A DNA stretch of 14,817 bases, from contig JAZDLG010000071.1 of NCBI GenBank assembly GCA_043802125.1, positions 1 to 14,817 of the forward strand. Reading direction: 5' to 3'. This document shows positions 12,778 through 14,817 of the stretch, piece by piece. Within the stretch, counting starts at the first letter, position 1; each line of letters opens with the position of its first letter. Made by a program: the position numbers and the translations under genes. The notes below the pieces were generated by a model. That model ran no database searches, had not been told where the DNA came from, and worked only from the letters and a program-made list of their open reading frames with translations. Source of the stretch: Phelpsiimicrobium sp043802125 (lineage in GTDB: Bacteria > Omnitrophota > Gorgyraeia > Velamenicoccales > Velamenicoccaceae).

Positions 12778-13178
12778 TAAGAGCGGTTCTTGATTCAAAT
12801 GTTCTTATCTCGAGTCTTTTCTGGAAAGGTTTACCCCGCCATATCGTTGATTTAGCTATTGCTCAACATATTGAAAACATAACCTCGCCTGATATCCTTT
12901 CGGAAATCGAATCTGTCCTTTACGAAGACTTTTCAGATATTCCATATTCAAAAATAGAAGAGATCATTCGCGATATTTTAAGTTATTCTCACCTTGTCAT
13001 TTCAGAGAAAATCGTTGTCAAAGGTTTACGGGATATTGCTGATGCTAAAATCATTGCCTGTGCCATTGCCGGTAAAGCCGACTACATAGTTACAGGCGAT
13101 AAGGATCTGTTAGTCTTAAGGGAATATAAAGGTATTCGGATAGTCACTCCAAAAACGTTTTCTGAAATACTCAAATAG
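12774..13178 (+). CDS. PIN-domain ribonuclease, probable toxin (COG1569-like)
   Basis: 134 residues, the usual size for VapC-like or COG1569 PIN toxins. The acidic active site is complete: Asp7 in AVLDSNVLISSLFWKG, Glu44 in ILSEIESVL, Asp90 in RDIADAKIIACAIAGKADYIV, and Asp109 in TGDKDLLVL. These residues bind Mg2+ and cut RNA, in VapC relatives often tRNA or rRNA. The C-terminal RIVTPKTFSEIL is also typical of the 'putative TA toxin, PIN family' group. Translation is coupled to the HTH gene by a 4-base overlap. It appears intact with no frameshift. Confidence 0.9.
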   Translation: MIRAVLDSNVLISSLFWKGLPRHIVDLAIAQHIENITSPDILSEIESVLYEDFSDIPYSKIEEIIRDILSYSHLVISEKIVVKGLRDIADAKIIACAIAGKADYIVTGDKDLLVLREYKGIRIVTPKTFSEILK

Positions 13179-13237
13179 GTAAAGTTTCTGTAAAAGTTCA
13201 AATCGGAATAGAAGGGGCGGGTCAGAGATAAAGTTAG

Positions 13238-13259
13238 TCAAATCGGACCCCCGCAACCA
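13238..13259 (+). repeat. attR-like duplicate of the tRNA-fMet 3' end
   Basis: An exact 22-base copy of 12094-12115 (tRNA position 55 through CCA). Nothing tRNA-like precedes it, so it is not a second tRNA gene. It is followed at once by a strong terminator hairpin, which was presumably the original terminator of the tRNA before insertion. Confidence 0.8.
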
Positions 13260-13296
13260 AATTTAAAGCCACCCGTAAAAAGGTGGCTTTAAATTT
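13259..13296. terminator. Bidirectional terminator, presumed ancestral tRNA-fMet terminator
   Basis: AAATTTAAAGCCACC (13259-13273) pairs perfectly with GGTGGCTTTAAATTT (13282-13296) around an 8-base loop. The arms end in A and T runs, so it can act in both directions. Its first base is the last base of the attR-like repeat. Confidence 0.8.
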
Positions 13297-13554
13297 GTCT
13301 TAGCCGTTTTGATTTCGACTGCCTTTAAGGAGAAATCAGGTGGAGACAGTTAACTTAGTGTATGTTTTCTGCCAACCCAAAAACCTTGGCGGTTTTATTT
13401 TACGGGGGTATAATGGGGATAGTTCAGGCAGAACTTGATATATTTCAATGAGTTATCTGGAAACGGTCCAGGAATTCCATGTCCGCAGTAACTATTTGAT
13501 GTTACTGAAGATTTATGGACTCGGTCCGAAGCACGAAACAAGAGGCTTGAAGTC
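13297..13554 (+). other. Gap with a candidate promoter and two tiny coupled ORFs
   Basis: A candidate promoter is TTGGCG (13386-13391), 17 bases, TATAAT (13409-13414); only the -10 is strong. Two short frames are chained by ATGA overlaps: 29 codons at 13362-13451, then 36 codons at 13448-13558 whose TGA overlaps the ankyrin ATG at 13555. Neither has a clear ribosome site or a recognisable product, and the promoter lies inside the first. The second could be a leader peptide coupled to the ankyrin gene, or both could be debris of an older gene. Confidence 0.3.
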
Positions 13555-14277
13555 ATGAGAGTAAGGGCGGGGATTGTTTTTTATGCGGGGGCGATGGTTG
13601 TGATTTTGGGATCAACGCCTTTTTCTTATGCGGGACAAAAAGAGGTGGATCTCATAAGAGCTGCAGAGAAAGGCAGGACGCGCACGGTCATGGCGTTGTT
13701 AAAAAAAGGCGCCAATGTGAATGCGAAAGATAACCATGGTTATACGGCTTTGATAAAGGCGTCCGAAGGGGGGTATCTGGAAGTAATCAAGGCCCTGCTC
13801 GAAAAGGGCGCCGGTGTCAATGCAAAATCCGATTCGGGTTCAACGTCTTTATTGACGGCTTCTTGTAACGGTCGTTTGGATGTCGTCAAGGTCTTGCTTG
13901 ATAAAGGCGCGGATGTCAATCTTGCAGTACAGAAGAATGGCTGGACGCCTTTAATGGCGGCGTCTTATCACCATAACCGCGTTGATATCGTGAGGTTATT
14001 GCTTGAGAGAGGGGCAGATCTCGAAGCCAGAGATTCATCCGGTGAGACGGCCTTGATGGCGGCGGCTTTCGACGGCGATCCCGAGGCGGTGAAGGCATTG
14101 CTTGAAAAAGGCGCGAATGTCAATGTGAAGAATCTACGCGGTAAGACAGCGGTGGATATAGCAAAAGACGACAATAGCGCTTGCAGCTGTTTCAAGAGCG
14201 ACTGTGAGAAGGTTGTTCAATTGCTTAACGAAGCGTTAGCGAAACAGAACCTAACTTCTCAGGGAAGAAATGAATAA
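13555..14277 (+). CDS. Exported ankyrin-repeat protein
   Basis: 240 residues. A signal peptide (1-26: basic start, hydrophobic core, FSYA before GQ) is followed by five to six ankyrin repeats starting near residues 29, 61, 94, 128, 162 and 195, each with the G-x-TALxxA, V-x-x-LLEKGA and D/NVNAK elements. Ankyrin stacks bind other proteins; with a signal peptide this one works outside the cytoplasm, perhaps in the periplasm. The end carries three cysteines (210, 212, 217) in a capping helix that replaces a normal repeat. AGAGG at 13541-13545 is a fair ribosome site. The last 8 bases overlap the next gene, a small lipoprotein, which is a likely partner. Confidence 0.9.
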   Translation: MRVRAGIVFYAGAMVVILGSTPFSYAGQKEVDLIRAAEKGRTRTVMALLKKGANVNAKDNHGYTALIKASEGGYLEVIKALLEKGAGVNAKSDSGSTSLLTASCNGRLDVVKVLLDKGADVNLAVQKNGWTPLMAASYHHNRVDIVRLLLERGADLEARDSSGETALMAAAFDGDPEAVKALLEKGANVNVKNLRGKTAVDIAKDDNSACSCFKSDCEKVVQLLNEALAKQNLTSQGRNE

Positions 14278-14644
14278 ATTAAGCTATCCGGTCGTTTTGA
14301 CCATAATTTTGTTATCCGGATGCACAACGATAGGGTCCATAGAAGGCAATTACGCAAAAATAAATTACTCGAACGGCATAAATAGAACCAAAGCGGTGCT
14401 TATCGCGAAGCACGATCTCATCCAGACGGATCTCAAATATTATTATAACATCATCCATCCCGAGGTCGTGCAACTAAGCAACAATGATTGGAGGGTCACT
14501 TTTTACGAAAAAGGGTTTTTCCATTTATTTCCGGAAAGTTATGTTATCTATATCAAAAAGAACGGGGCGATCTATCAGAGATGCAAATGTCTGGGTTTAC
14601 CATTGTTCGGAGACCCCTGTCATTGCGAGCCTGCCAAATATTAA
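14270..14644 (+). CDS. Small Cys-rich lipoprotein, function unknown
   Basis: 124 residues. The signal peptide ends in lipobox Leu15-Ser-Gly-Cys18, so the mature protein is lipid-anchored. The middle (residues 35-95) looks like one small alpha/beta domain with many Tyr residues. The C-terminus has a paired CxC arrangement, Cys105-x-Cys107 and Cys117-x-Cys119, suited to disulfides or metal binding. I do not recognise the family. The ATG at 14270 follows AGGGAAG and sits in the last codons of the ankyrin gene, so the two are translationally coupled. Confidence 0.8.
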   Translation: MNKLSYPVVLTIILLSGCTTIGSIEGNYAKINYSNGINRTKAVLIAKHDLIQTDLKYYYNIIHPEVVQLSNNDWRVTFYEKGFFHLFPESYVIYIKKNGAIYQRCKCLGLPLFGDPCHCEPAKY

Positions 14645-14817
14645 GATATCTGTGCCAGAGAATAGCGGACAAAACTGCGGCCGGTGCAAGAATTATGTGC
14701 AGCACCCCAAAACGTAGAAAAAATGTTTTCTCAGTCAGTGGCTTAGTTTTTATGCCACTAATTATTTTGTCAAGTTTCAGATGATTGCAGAAAACAGATA
14801 TTTAAATGCCTGATTAC
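14645..14817. other. No gene seen
   Basis: The frames crossing this stretch start inside the lipoprotein gene in other phases and resemble no protein. A weak stem AGTGGC/GCCACT (14737-14759), followed by an A/T-rich stretch, might end the ankyrin-lipoprotein transcript. Confidence 0.4.

Larger units (their letters stand above)
12116..13259 (+). mobile_element. Minimal tRNA-integrated toxin-antitoxin island (no integrase)
   Basis: The 1144-bp interval is bounded by the tRNA-fMet 3' end and its exact 22-base duplicate. It contains a terminator, a phased operator/promoter and an HTH-PIN gene pair, and nothing else. No recombinase or transposase is encoded, so it is either a decayed remnant of a larger island or a cassette moved by an integrase in trans. 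The integration kept the tRNA intact, as is usual for tRNA-targeting elements. The boundaries are seen directly; mobility is inferred. Confidence 0.7.

Noticed and set aside
13238..13259. A second tRNA-fMet gene
   Set aside because: Only the last 22 bases are present; no D arm, anticodon arm or 5' acceptor strand lies upstream.
14484..14784. Two open frames of 77 and 98 codons overlapping the end of the lipoprotein gene
   Set aside because: They start inside the lipoprotein gene in other phases, lack ribosome sites and have no recognisable content.

Overview
This window looks like a chromosomal segment of an uncultured, anaerobic, Gram-negative-type bacterium. It carries a complete Rnf ferredoxin:NAD+ oxidoreductase operon, many Fe-S proteins, two lipoproteins with clear lipoboxes, and overlapping genes throughout. 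Codon use, the eno-ftsB neighbourhood and the repeat style suggest Omnitrophota or a related lineage, but that is a guess; nothing here proves taxonomy.

Layout. 1-303 is the end of a GT4 glycosyltransferase. 304-447 holds a good sigma70-type promoter and three small GC-rich hairpins, followed by tRNA-Thr(CGU) at 448-520. From 574 to 7428 runs one long plus-strand block: an MFS exporter, then rnfC-rnfG-rnfD-rnfE-rnfA, a 309-base gap filled with hairpin repeats and a 188-bp imperfect inverted repeat, then rnfB and purN. A perfect 13-bp hairpin containing both stop codons separates purN from a convergent minus-strand pair (7454-9929): a lipoprotein of unknown function and an FtsH-like AAA/M41 protease with almost no periplasmic loop. 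Two back-to-back promoters lie between that pair and enolase (10047-11327); the protease mRNA appears to be leaderless. Enolase is followed by an FtsB/DivIC-type division protein.

The most interesting part is 11803-13296. The initiator tRNA gene is split between U33 and C34 by a 236-nt ORF-less group I intron whose P1-P9 helices can be drawn base by base. The last 22 bases of this tRNA, CCA included, recur exactly 1144 bp downstream. Between the two copies sit a terminator, an array of 10-bp-phased AGTATA repeats overlapping a near-consensus promoter, and a two-gene cassette: an excisionase-fold HTH protein and a PIN-domain RNase, overlapping as ATGA. This looks like a minimal tRNA-integrated toxin-antitoxin island without its own integrase. 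The presumed original tRNA terminator has been displaced to the far side of the second copy.

The right end (13297-14817) carries an exported ankyrin-repeat protein and a small Cys-rich lipoprotein, overlapping by 8 bases and preceded by two tiny ORFs that also overlap as ATGA. The last 173 bases hold no convincing gene.

How the genes work together: Rnf would couple ferredoxin oxidation to NAD+ reduction and an ion gradient; PurN and enolase are housekeeping metabolism; FtsB-like and the FtsH-like protease are envelope functions; the accessory DNA has inserted beside tRNA genes and in the rnfA-rnfB gap.
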